Shown: positions 1 to 5,659 of the stretch, piece after piece
Numbering within the stretch: the first letter of the stretch is position 1
Layout of the letters: each line of letters opens with the position of its first letter
Assembly (NCBI GenBank): GCA_028678905.1
Contig: JAJRCO010000168.1
Location: forward strand, 1-7,185
Direction: 5' to 3'
Origin: Methanomicrobiales archaeon
GTDB lineage: Archaea; Halobacteriota; Methanomicrobia; Methanomicrobiales; JACTUA01
DNA: 7,185 bases
The notes under the pieces: model-generated
Seen by the model: only the letters and a program-made list of their open reading frames with translations
What the model was told of the DNA's origin: nothing
Databases searched by the model: none
Translations under genes and position numbers: made by a program

Positions 1-851
1 ACCCGGTGCTCAAGGGTGCAGGAGAGGCTCTTCCATTCCCGCACGACAGTATCGTATTCTCCACTCTCCACCTGGTTATAACGGAGTTCAAATTCCCGCA
101 GGAGGGTGGACAGAAGGGCTACCCGGTCCACCTCGTGCCCGAGTTCGGAGGCTAGAGAGGTAGCACTGTCCCGGAGGCCAGGAGGGAGGTCCCGGATAGG
201 AACATTCACATCGATACCGATCCCGACCAGAACATAATGGACGATGGGGCCCTCTGCTGAGAGTTCAGTAATGACCCCCCCGACCTTTTTCTTGCCGAGA
301 TAGATATCGTTAGGCCACTTGATCAGGGCGCCGATTCCTGCCACTTTTTTGATCGCCCGGACGACCGCAAGAGAGCCGACCATAGTGAGCATGAACAGCC
401 GGTCGATGGGGATACGCGGTTTGAGAATGATGGTGGTCCATATCCCTCCCCCCGGCGAAACCCAGGCCCTTCCCATACGACCCGTTCCTCCAGTCTGCTC
501 TTCCGCGACGATCACCGTGCCATGAAGGGTGGCCGGGTCCTGATGCGCGGTGAGATCCTTCGCTACCGCACTGGTGGATGAGATCTTCTCATAGTACCGT
601 ATCTCATGCCCGATGAACGTGGTGCGCAGTCTGCGCTGGATCTCGTGCGGGATGAGCCGGGAGGTGGAGGATTCGAGGGTGTACACTCCCCGCTGGATGG
701 GGGTAATCGTGTAACCCATGGACCGAAGGGATCGGATGGCCGTGGAGATCTGGGTACGGGTCAGGCCGGTGCGATCCATCAGTTCATGGATGGAAAGGGG
801 GACCTTCGCCTCCCGGAGCTGCTCCAGTACAAGGAACGGTCTCTCCTTCAT
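1..851 (-). CDS. birA: Biotin--[carboxyl carrier protein] ligase with N-terminal HTH, 3'-truncated by window edge
   Basis: Activates biotin with ATP and transfers it to a lysine of a biotin carrier protein; in methanogens the known target is the PycB subunit of pyruvate carboxylase. It is cytoplasmic. About 283 residues are readable from ATG at 851. Residues 1-60 form a winged-helix-like domain (helix-turn-helix around residues 18-46), as in bifunctional BirA repressors. The catalytic domain follows: the biotinoyl-AMP loop GTGRMGRAW (122-130), VSPGGGIW (131-138), KWPND (178-182), GKKKVGGVITE (186-196) and VGIGIDVN (209-216). The reading frame is still open at base 1, so most of the C-terminal SH3-like domain lies outside. 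The start is supported by GGAGGT about nine bases upstream, which overlaps the end of the DUF2111 gene; the two are evidently co-transcribed. Oddity: the first arginine of the usual GRGR loop is threonine here. The HTH suggests regulation of biotin genes, but no operator was identified. Confidence 0.93.
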   Translation of the reverse strand, partial: MKERPFLVLEQLREAKVPLSIHELMDRTGLTRTQISTAIRSLRSMGYTITPIQRGVYTLESSTSRLIPHEIQRRLRTTFIGHEIRYYEKISSTSAVAKDLTAHQDPATLHGTVIVAEEQTGGTGRMGRAWVSPGGGIWTTIILKPRIPIDRLFMLTMVGSLAVVRAIKKVAGIGALIKWPNDIYLGKKKVGGVITELSAEGPIVHYVLVGIGIDVNVPIRDLPPGLRDSATSLASELGHEVDRVALLSTLLREFELRYNQVESGEYDTVVREWKSLSCTLEHR

Positions 852-858
852 CGAAAAC

Positions 859-1281
859 CTACCTCCTCCCCCCGGTCAGTTCCTGGGGCAGCGGACAGGG
901 GTCTTTCCCACACACCTGTTTCAGGATCATGGACTGGTGTTCCATTAGAGTGGCCAGGTCAAAGATGCCGGTGATATCGACCACCCCAATCACCCCGATC
1001 ACCTCTCCTTCATTATCCCGGATGGGAGCCACGATTACCGGGACCCCGCGGTACGGCCCGGAAGCGGGGATGGTTTTGGTGATATTACCGGAATGGAGCA
1101 CATCTTCCAGTACCGGCCCGGTGTAGTCCCGGTCTACGACATGCCCTTCCTCGATGCGAATCCCGTTGTGGTGGAGAGAACGGGCCGTCGTAGGCAGGCG
1201 GTTTAATAGCTCGTGGAGACACATCGCGATAGGGGCCAAGTCCTCCGCAGACGAATCGCGGGAAATGGTATAGGATTTCAT
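859..1281 (-). CDS. DUF2111 family protein (methanogen-associated, unknown function)
   Basis: A 140-residue protein recognised as DUF2111 from its N-terminal SSAEDLAPIA (10-19), the HELLNRLPTT stretch (23-32), DYTGPVLEDVL (52-62) and the C-terminal PVIVAPIRDNEGEVIGVIG (81-99) followed by VVDITG. This last part alternates hydrophobic strands with a turn, like the core sheet of GAF/PAS-type sensor domains; that likeness is my inference. No signal peptide or membrane segment is visible. The frame is open back to a TTG at 1308, but I choose ATG at 1281 because GGAGG lies just upstream and family members start shortly before the SAEDLAPIA motif. The GGAGG-to-ATG spacing is only three bases, which is short. 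The stop codon lies seven bases before the biotin ligase start, so the two form an operon. I associate this family with methanogens; its biochemical role is unknown. Confidence 0.85.
   Translation of the reverse strand: MKSYTISRDSSAEDLAPIAMCLHELLNRLPTTARSLHHNGIRIEEGHVVDRDYTGPVLEDVLHSGNITKTIPASGPYRGVPVIVAPIRDNEGEVIGVIGVVDITGIFDLATLMEHQSMILKQVCGKDPCPLPQELTGGRR
861..866 (-). promoter_or_regulatory. Shine-Dalgarno site of birA
   Basis: GGAGGT on the minus strand, nine bases ahead of the birA ATG. It starts within the stop codon of the DUF2111 gene (TAG at 859-861), which suggests translational coupling of the two genes and fixes the birA start. Confidence 0.7.
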
Positions 1282-1284
1282 GAT

Positions 1285-1289
1285 CCTCC
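1285..1289 (-). promoter_or_regulatory. Shine-Dalgarno site of the DUF2111 gene
   Basis: GGAGG on the minus strand, three bases before ATG at 1281. The spacing is tighter than usual, but no comparable site precedes the alternative TTG at 1308. It therefore decides the start chosen here. Confidence 0.5.
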
Positions 1290-1379
1290 GGAGAATCCCG
1301 CCAGGCAATCCATGAGATCTCTGCCTGGATCAGGAGCTGCTCGTTCGAACATTCGGGTTCACCACAAGTATACGTGAGA

Positions 1380-1405
1380 ATACTCATATACATTCCTTTA
1401 AAAAC
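1380..1405 (-). promoter_or_regulatory. Possible archaeal promoter for the DUF2111-birA operon
   Basis: The 151-base gap between the upstream gene and DUF2111 contains TTTTTAAAGG (1404 to 1395, minus strand), followed by a second AT-rich stretch GTATATGAG. Either could serve as a TATA box. Transcription from here would give a leader of roughly 80-100 bases, unlike the near-leaderless promoters elsewhere in the window. Read-through from the upstream gene is also possible. Confidence 0.35.
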
Positions 1406-1432
1406 CTGCTCTGGTGGAGATTTCAATCCCGG

Positions 1433-2011
1433 TTACAGCGGGATCTCTTTTTCACCGCAGGCGAATTCCCGTAAGAATTTCCGGGATGGATACTCGTGAA
1501 CAGAGGTGACCACCGCGTATCCTTCGCCAACCTGCTTTCCCACCAGCACCGTGTCACCATCCCGGGTGACCCCCACCACGTCCCCTCCGTGGGAAGGAAA
1601 TGTACCGTCGCAGGGAATCCCGGTGCAGTCGTAGCCCTCCAGAAGGGTGTGCAGACCCCAGTCTTCGGGGAGGGTCACGTGCCGTGCCTCGTATGCATGG
1701 TGGTATTCCACCGGGAAAGGGAGCCAGTCATAGGCGTCGGACCGCGCTTCTGCCGCACCGAAGACGAGAAGTCTTCCTCCTCGTTCGAGAAAGGAATGGA
1801 TCCGGTCTTTTTTTGCGCGGAGGACCGGCAGGAGCAGAGAATATTTCCGGTTGGCAAAGCCGGTGGGGACGATGAGAGCGACGTAGGATCCGCGGAAGAA
1901 CGGCGCTGCCAGCAGATGGGGAGTAATCACTTCGCAGGTGATCTTACAGTCTTCGATAAACCGGCGAAAGGTGGTGGAACTGTCCAGAAACACCCCGGCT
2001 TTACAGATCAT
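1433..2011 (-). CDS. Class I glutamine amidotransferase-like protein of unknown function, probably lacking the catalytic cysteine
   Basis: A 192-residue soluble protein, function not recognised. The pattern resembles the class I amidotransferase-like (flavodoxin-type) fold: an N-terminal strand ICKAGVFLD (2-10), strand YVALIVPTGFAN (43-54), a helix, strand GGRLLVFGAA (78-87) where these enzymes have their nucleophile elbow, and C-terminal TVLVGKQVGEGYAVVTSVHE (154-173), typical of the last strands of such domains. At the elbow there is FGAAEA and no cysteine, so it is probably not an active glutaminase; a binding or scaffold role is inferred. The open frame extends to a TTG at 2083, but that codon overlaps the likely TATA box, so I use ATG at 2011. 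An AAGGA abuts that ATG, too close to be a normal Shine-Dalgarno site, so a GTG at 2029 or 2035 remains possible. The nearest match I can suggest is the amidotransferase-like N-terminal domain of fungal biotin ligase (BPL_N), interesting because birA lies two genes downstream. Confidence 0.7.
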   Translation of the reverse strand: MICKAGVFLDSSTTFRRFIEDCKITCEVITPHLLAAPFFRGSYVALIVPTGFANRKYSLLLPVLRAKKDRIHSFLERGGRLLVFGAAEARSDAYDWLPFPVEYHHAYEARHVTLPEDWGLHTLLEGYDCTGIPCDGTFPSHGGDVVGVTRDGDTVLVGKQVGEGYAVVTSVHEYPSRKFLREFACGEKEIPL

Positions 2012-2078
2012 TCCTTGATTAGTATTCACTGACACGATTGGTATCACAAACCTGATTGTTCTAGTACTTTCTATTGCT

Positions 2079-2093
2079 CTCAAATATTATTTG
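2079..2093 (-). promoter_or_regulatory. Promoter of the amidotransferase-like gene
   Basis: On the minus strand the sequence reads AAATAATATTTGAG, a reasonable TATA box, preceded by purine-rich bases that could be a BRE. Start of transcription would fall near 2060, giving a leader of about 50 bases to ATG at 2011. An inverted repeat (2101-2130) sits directly upstream. Confidence 0.45.
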
Positions 2094-2100
2094 GTTCACC

Positions 2101-2130
2101 GTGCACATAGCATTCTAAAATTATGTGCGT
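2101..2130. repeat. Inverted repeat upstream of the amidotransferase-like gene
   Basis: GCACATA (2103-2109) and TATGTGC (2122-2128) are perfect seven-base arms separated by 12 bases, with G-T pairs possible on both flanks. It lies immediately upstream of the minus-strand TATA box, which suits an operator for a dimeric regulator. As RNA it could form a hairpin followed by a pyrimidine-rich run on the plus strand. Confidence 0.4.
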
Positions 2131-2294
2131 GTCCTTTTCCCCCGGTGCCCAATCCCAAGTTAGTAATGGTACGCGCATGGCCCCCGATTTACGTGAGATC
2201 CTCCAGGAGGGCTTTTATGAGCATAGCCTGGAGATGTCCCTTTGTGGATATAGATGATCGGGATAAAAAAAGATAGACGGCTAGATTGACGAAA

Positions 2295-2314
2295 TTACTT
2301 TGATATTTATTATT
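2295..2314 (+). promoter_or_regulatory. Strong archaeal TATA promoter in the spacer
   Basis: CGAAATTAC (2289-2297, BRE-like) followed by TTTGATATTTATTATT resembles the archaeal BRE-TATA arrangement. The TATA centre lies about 24-25 bases before an ATG at 2332, so transcription should begin at or very near that codon. Confidence 0.5.
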
Positions 2315-2331
2315 CGAATAGAAGGCAAAAT

Positions 2332-2403
2332 ATGAAATTTCGGGAAGAGTGGATACTGGGGTTGATTGGATTTTTGGGATTCCTTGGAATCCCAGGTTCT
2401 TGA
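2332..2403 (+). CDS. Candidate 23-residue hydrophobic peptide, or remnant of a small membrane protein gene
   Basis: ATG at 2332 opens 23 codons ending in TGA. After a charged start (MKFREEW) the peptide becomes almost entirely hydrophobic and glycine-rich (ILGLIGFLGFLGIPGS), consistent with one short membrane segment. The charged start followed by a glycine-rich hydrophobic stretch also fits the beginning of a longer small membrane protein. The next frame downstream runs on without a stop from the same place to about 2486, so this may be a truncated or frameshifted remnant. A good TATA box at the distance expected for a leaderless mRNA argues that the start is transcribed. Without homologues I cannot tell a real micropeptide from a decayed gene. 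Confidence 0.3.
   Translation: MKFREEWILGLIGFLGFLGIPGS
2375..2394. repeat. Tight palindrome in the AT-rich spacer
   Basis: GGGATTCC and GGAATCCC flank a two-base TT centre (2376-2393), extended by one T-A pair outside. As RNA it would form a seven- to eight-pair stem with a CTTG loop; as DNA it is a near-perfect operator-like palindrome. It lies inside the short hydrophobic frame and about 110 bases ahead of the methyltransferase start. Confidence 0.4.
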
Positions 2404-2465
2404 GGGGAATTGTGGCGATAGATCATTAGGATTGTCGGAAGGGTCTTTTGATGATTTATTCGCTG

Positions 2466-2484
2466 GAAAAATGATATTAAACTA
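2466..2484 (+). promoter_or_regulatory. Promoter of the methyltransferase gene
   Basis: GGAAAAATGATATTAAAC contains a TATA-like ATATTAAA centred near 2477-2478, with an A-rich BRE-like stretch before it. The distance of about 26-27 bases to ATG at 2504 predicts a leaderless mRNA, which fits the absence of a Shine-Dalgarno site there. Confidence 0.5.
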
Positions 2485-2503
2485 GTACAATGAGAGAATC
2501 ACC

Positions 2504-3415
2504 ATGCCACCCATCTTCTGGACGGGCCGGTTATCACCAACCACGAAGCTGATGGTGAACATCTCGAACCTCTTCGCATGGGTTACCGGGAATGCGCGAG
2601 ACACGGTGGCCATGAAAGGCCGGGTGAAACTCGGCTACGAGGGAACCTGTTCTGATCAGGTGACCCGGTATGATACGGTGGGTATCAAACATTACACCAA
2701 AATCGCTGCAGAGCTGCTAGAAGGAATCGATTTAAAAGGAAAGTATGTGCTTGATGTGGGGTGCGGAACGGGTATTCTGACCCTATCAGCTCTCTCACGG
2801 GGAGCATCGAAATTAATCTGCGCTGACTTTGCGAAATACATGCTGGAGCAATGCAGGAAGAAAGCGGCGATCGAAGGATATGCGGAGGATCGCGTGGATT
2901 TCCGGCAGGTGGATGCGGAATCCCTCCCTTTTGAATCACATAGTTTCGATGCAGTAATTTCAAGTATGATGCTTGGCATGGCTCCCGAGCAACGGAGAGT
3001 ACTCGCCGAGATGAACCGCGTGGTGAAACCAGGGGAGATAGTCGCCCTGTCTGCCCATGGCACGGAGCATAACTATGAGGCTGCCGAGGTTATGTTCAAG
3101 ACCATTCCTCTCCGCTACGTGTTTGGCTATCGTATCGAGTTCTGGCCTCATGACGAGAAAGAGGTTAAGCAAATGTTTCTCGATACGGGATATGTCAATG
3201 TCCGCACCCGCCGGCTAACCTGGCAAGATGTGTTTCCGGATGGAGGGAAAGCATATGATTTCTTTGCCTCTACCACCTCTTCCTGGTGGGTCAGCAAGTT
3301 ACCGCCCAGCAAGGTCGCGGAGGTGTTCCACCGTGGGCGAGAAGCTTTTAAAAGGAAAAACGTGACCCAAATTACTCAAGATGTAATCCTTGCATACGGC
3401 CAGAAAAAGAATTAG
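2504..3415 (+). CDS. Class I SAM-dependent methyltransferase (UbiE/Methyltransf_11-like), substrate unknown
   Basis: A 303-residue cytoplasmic enzyme that should transfer a methyl group from S-adenosylmethionine. The Rossmann core starts near residue 80: motif I VLDVGCGTG (82-90), the acidic residue after strand 2 in CADF (D108), motif DAESLPFESHSFDAVISS (137-154), and the post-III stretch EMNRVVKPGEIVAL (169-182). About 75 N-terminal residues and about 100 C-terminal residues lie outside the core; the latter contain a WP(H)DEKEV segment and end in a lysine-rich tail. These flanks probably set the substrate, which I cannot name. The ATG at 2504 is supported by a TATA box at leaderless distance. 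The gene stands alone, divergent from the amidotransferase-like gene and convergent with rtcB. It uses more A/T-ending codons (TTA, CTA, TCA, AAA) than rtcB or birA, a mild hint of different origin. Confidence 0.85.
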   Translation: MPPIFWTGRLSPTTKLMVNISNLFAWVTGNARDTVAMKGRVKLGYEGTCSDQVTRYDTVGIKHYTKIAAELLEGIDLKGKYVLDVGCGTGILTLSALSRGASKLICADFAKYMLEQCRKKAAIEGYAEDRVDFRQVDAESLPFESHSFDAVISSMMLGMAPEQRRVLAEMNRVVKPGEIVALSAHGTEHNYEAAEVMFKTIPLRYVFGYRIEFWPHDEKEVKQMFLDTGYVNVRTRRLTWQDVFPDGGKAYDFFASTTSSWWVSKLPPSKVAEVFHRGREAFKRKNVTQITQDVILAYGQKKN

Positions 3416-3493
3416 AAAAGAACGAGCGAAATACCCTCGCCATGGTGGTCCTTTGATAATGTATTTTCTGACTTTATCCGGGTCAAAAGAAAT
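3416..3493. terminator. Convergent intergenic region with likely T-rich terminators
   Basis: This 78-base gap lies between the stop codons of two converging genes. On the minus strand, just after the rtcB stop, ATTTCTTTTG is a T-rich run of the kind that ends archaeal transcripts. On the plus strand TATTTTCTGACTTTATC plays the same part. No strong hairpin is present, which is usual for archaea. Confidence 0.35.
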
Positions 3494-4930
3494 TCATCCT
3501 TTAATCACGCCCAGTGGCTCGAGCCGGGCGACCATCCGGGAGAGGCCCACTTCATGGACTACCCGGACCACCTCCTGGCTGGATTTGTACGCGCTCGGCG
3601 CCTCTTCCGCAATGGAGGAGTAGGACGGAGCGAGGACAAGGATCCCCCGCTTCTCCAGATCTTCCTTCACCTTCTTCCCCGAAAGTTCTTTCTTGGCCTG
3701 GGAACGGCTTTCTACTCTCCCTGCCCCATGACAGGTACTGCCGAACGATCGCTCCATAGCTTCTCTAGTGCCACAGAGCAGGAAGGAGGGGGAGCCCATG
3801 CTGCCCGGTATGAGCACGGGCTGGCCGATGGAGGCGTACGCATGCGGAATGTCCTCGCTGCCCGGCCCGAATGCCCGGGTCGCTCCCTTACGGTGGATGC
3901 AGACCGGGACTCTCTGACCTTCAATGGTATGTGTCTCCATCTTTGCCACGTTATGCGCGACATCGTAGAGGAGGGGCATCTCTTTTGCGGAGAGGCCATA
4001 CAGATCTTCAAACACCTTTCTGGTCGTGTTCATGATCAGCTGCCGGTTTGCCCAGGCATAATTGGCAGCGGCGGCCATGGCCCCGAAATAGGCCTTTCCT
4101 TCCGGTGAAGAGACAGGAGCACAGGCGAGCTGCCGGTCGGGGAGGGTAATCTGGTATTTTTTCATGGCCGATTCGAGGGTCTTGAGGTAATCGGTGCAGA
4201 CCTGGTGCCCCAGACCTCGGGATCCGCAGTGGATCATCACGCAGACCTGTCCGACCTTTACTCCAAAAGTGGCCGCGGCCGTCTCATCGTAGATCTCGCG
4301 CACTTCCTGGAGTTCCAGAAAGTGGTTTCCGGAACCCAGTGTCCCCCCCTGGGGGACTCCTCTTTCCCGAGCTTTCGCACTTACTGCGGAAGGATCTGCC
4401 TCTTTCATCTGTCCCTTCTGCTCGCAATGTTCAATATCTTCTTGCACCCCATACCCGTTCCGCACCGCCCAGGATGCCCCTTCGGCCATCGCCATCTCCA
4501 GATCACGGGGGGAGAATCGGAAGCGCTTTCTCTTCGCTCCGACACCGGTGGGAACCGAATCATAGAGGTGCTCGATCAACTCCCGTTTGTTCTTCAGGTC
4601 TTCCGGAGAAAGAGGGGTCTTTACCAGACGCACACCGCAGTTGATATCGAAACCAACCCCTCCCGGCGAGATCACTCCGTTCGATCGATCGAACGCCGCT
4701 ACCCCCCCGATCGGAAAACCATATCCCCAGTGAATGTCCGGCATAGCCAGGGCGCACTTGAGAATACCAGGCATGGTCGCCACGTTGGCCAGCTGCCGAA
4801 TTGCTCCTTCTTCCAGCTCTCTCGCCAGTTCATCAGAGAGGAAAAATCTTCCCGGGACTCGCATATTCTCCGTGTATCCCACCGGGACCTCCCATTCGAA
4901 AGGCCCGATTTTTTTTATCCCTCCGTTCAT
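3494..4930 (-). CDS. rtcB: tRNA-splicing ligase RtcB
   Basis: GTP- and Mn2+-dependent RNA ligase that joins 2',3'-cyclic-phosphate (3'-phosphate) ends to 5'-OH ends, sealing tRNA exons after intron removal. The protein is 478 residues, full family length, with no intein. Metal and catalytic residues are all present: DINCG (C98), GSGNHFLE (H203), IHCGSRGLGH (H234), DVAHNVAK (H326) and the guanylylated histidine in STCHGAGR (H401); HRKGATRAFGPG is also intact. The frame allows GTG at 4933, but I take ATG at 4930: TGAGGG lies six bases upstream, and this numbering makes C98, H203 and H234 match the Pyrococcus enzyme exactly. It follows archease with only nine bases between stop and start, and the Shine-Dalgarno site overlaps the archease stop, indicating a coupled operon. 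It is the last gene of the unit. I am very sure of the identity. Confidence 0.97.
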   Translation of the reverse strand: MNGGIKKIGPFEWEVPVGYTENMRVPGRFFLSDELARELEEGAIRQLANVATMPGILKCALAMPDIHWGYGFPIGGVAAFDRSNGVISPGGVGFDINCGVRLVKTPLSPEDLKNKRELIEHLYDSVPTGVGAKRKRFRFSPRDLEMAMAEGASWAVRNGYGVQEDIEHCEQKGQMKEADPSAVSAKARERGVPQGGTLGSGNHFLELQEVREIYDETAAATFGVKVGQVCVMIHCGSRGLGHQVCTDYLKTLESAMKKYQITLPDRQLACAPVSSPEGKAYFGAMAAAANYAWANRQLIMNTTRKVFEDLYGLSAKEMPLLYDVAHNVAKMETHTIEGQRVPVCIHRKGATRAFGPGSEDIPHAYASIGQPVLIPGSMGSPSFLLCGTREAMERSFGSTCHGAGRVESRSQAKKELSGKKVKEDLEKRGILVLAPSYSSIAEEAPSAYKSSQEVVRVVHEVGLSRMVARLEPLGVIKG

Positions 4931-4936
4931 CACACA

Positions 4937-4942
4937 CCCTCA
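4937..4942 (-). promoter_or_regulatory. Shine-Dalgarno site of rtcB
   Basis: TGAGGG on the minus strand, with six bases to ATG at 4930. Its TGA is the archease stop codon, so terminating ribosomes sit on the rtcB initiation site. It favours ATG 4930 over GTG 4933 as the start. Confidence 0.6.
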
Positions 4943-5350
4943 CACATCGAACAGGATATCCGTAGCATAGCTCTCCTCCTCTTTAACGATTTGCAGGCCA
5001 TAATAGGATACTCCCTTGATCTCGGTTCCCTGATGCTGTTTCCGATCGAAAGGCACTCCTTTCAGGATTGCCGAAAGTCGGGTATTTTCCACCCGCACCA
5101 GAAAAGAGCAGAAGACCACATCCCGGACGTCACACAGGTACAGGAGTTCGGAGAGAAAATCGTGCAGGAGCTCCTCATGGTCGCCAGCCTCCAGGGCCAG
5201 TTCCTCGGTGATGGTGCCCTCTTCGCACCCCCCATACATCACCTGCATCATCCCCCGTGCCGCCTCCACAAACAGTTCGGAGAGGTCCGGAGCCTTTACC
5301 CGGATGCGGACATCTGCAGTATGGGCCAGTTCTTCAATACTCATGGCCAT
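4940..5350 (-). CDS. Archease, RtcB-activating protein
   Basis: A 136-residue protein that promotes RtcB guanylylation and multiple turnover and widens its NTP use. The family is recognised by the N-terminal EELAHTADVRIRVKA (6-20), with the metal-binding His/Asp of HTAD, by DLSELFVEAARGMMQVMY (22-39), by the acidic HDFLSELLYLCD segment (63-74), and by the C-terminal region around GVSYYGLQIV ending ATDILFDV, whose aspartates are conserved metal ligands. The start could be ATG 5350 or ATG 5344 (M3); no Shine-Dalgarno site precedes either, and both lie inside the end of the upstream CxxC gene, so initiation probably depends on translational coupling. The gene sits directly before rtcB, the arrangement expected for these partners. 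Confidence 0.95.
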   Translation of the reverse strand: MAMSIEELAHTADVRIRVKAPDLSELFVEAARGMMQVMYGGCEEGTITEELALEAGDHEELLHDFLSELLYLCDVRDVVFCSFLVRVENTRLSAILKGVPFDRKQHQGTEIKGVSYYGLQIVKEEESYATDILFDV

Positions 5351-5642
5351 GGAGAAGGTAGCGGGGGATCATGTCACGATCGATGAGATCGAGAAAGGGA
5401 GCCTGATAGCGGGAGATATACAAGGTGCGGTTGCCAACCGGAATGCGAATATCGGTGGATTTGGGATGCTTTACGCTGATGGGAAGAAGAATAGGGCCTC
5501 CGCAGGAAGTGCAGACCCGAAAATCCCCGGATTGCGCACCAAGGTATTGCCGTACCTCGTCGCTGAGGGTGATCTCGTGGGGTACGCCATCACCGTCTTC
5601 ATTCCGGTTCCGGGAGCCGCTCCCTGAGGCTTGCATGTCCAT
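5334..5642 (-). CDS. Small CxxC protein of unknown function, first gene of the archease-rtcB unit
   Basis: A 102-residue protein I do not recognise. Residues 1-22 are polar and probably disordered (MDMQASGSGSRNRNEDGDG). There follow EITLSDEVRQYLG (23-35), a single zinc-knuckle-like VCTSCGGPILLPI (43-55), DIRIPVGNRTLYISRYQ (64-80) and a C-terminal LDLIDRDMIPRYLL (84-97). With only two cysteines (C44, C47) a full zinc ribbon would need a partner or other ligands (for example H59, H99, H101). The frame is open further upstream to 5876, but that part lies over the DUF2551 gene and looks non-coding; ATG 5642 has a TATA-like TTATTTACA about 24 bases upstream and a GGAG about ten bases upstream. ATG 5636 is an alternative. 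The gene overlaps archease by up to 17 bases, so it probably belongs functionally with RNA ligation. That is inferred from context only. Confidence 0.7.
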   Translation of the reverse strand: MDMQASGSGSRNRNEDGDGVPHEITLSDEVRQYLGAQSGDFRVCTSCGGPILLPISVKHPKSTDIRIPVGNRTLYISRYQAPFLDLIDRDMIPRYLLHGHEY

Positions 5643-5659
5643 AAAATAAGCGCTCCTGC

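Larger units (their letters stand above)
2012..2503. other. Divergent intergenic region of 492 bases
   Basis: This spacer separates the minus-strand amidotransferase-like gene from the plus-strand methyltransferase gene. From left to right it holds the promoter of the former, an inverted repeat at 2101-2130, two short frames of doubtful meaning (2177-2257 and 2217-2276), a strong TATA element near 2303-2312, a 23-residue hydrophobic frame (2332-2403) with an internal palindrome, and the methyltransferase promoter. The part from about 2270 is clearly AT-rich compared with the genes around it. No tRNA cloverleaf or long structured RNA was recognised. Confidence 0.7.

Noticed and set aside
606..974. 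122-codon open frame on the plus strand
   Set aside because: It is antisense to the HTH and early catalytic part of birA and the end of DUF2111, both firmly identified; its translation is low-complexity Gly/Arg/Pro.
1085..1426. 113-codon minus-strand frame overlapping DUF2111
   Set aside because: More than half of it runs out of frame through the conserved DUF2111 coding region. Only the upstream leader part is worth a note, given as a finding.
1496..2032. 178-codon open frame on the plus strand
   Set aside because: It is antisense to the amidotransferase-like gene. That gene has the better fold pattern, a start region with a promoter, and codon use like its neighbours.
2091..2276. 61-codon plus-strand open frame
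   Set aside because: Its beginning includes the inverted repeat and its composition is not protein-like. No promoter at a fitting distance was found for its first codon.
4205..5386. 393-codon open frame on the plus strand
   Set aside because: It lies antisense to rtcB and archease, both unmistakable. Its translation is rich in His, Arg, Ser and Pro without any recognisable domain, as expected for a shadow of GC-biased codons.
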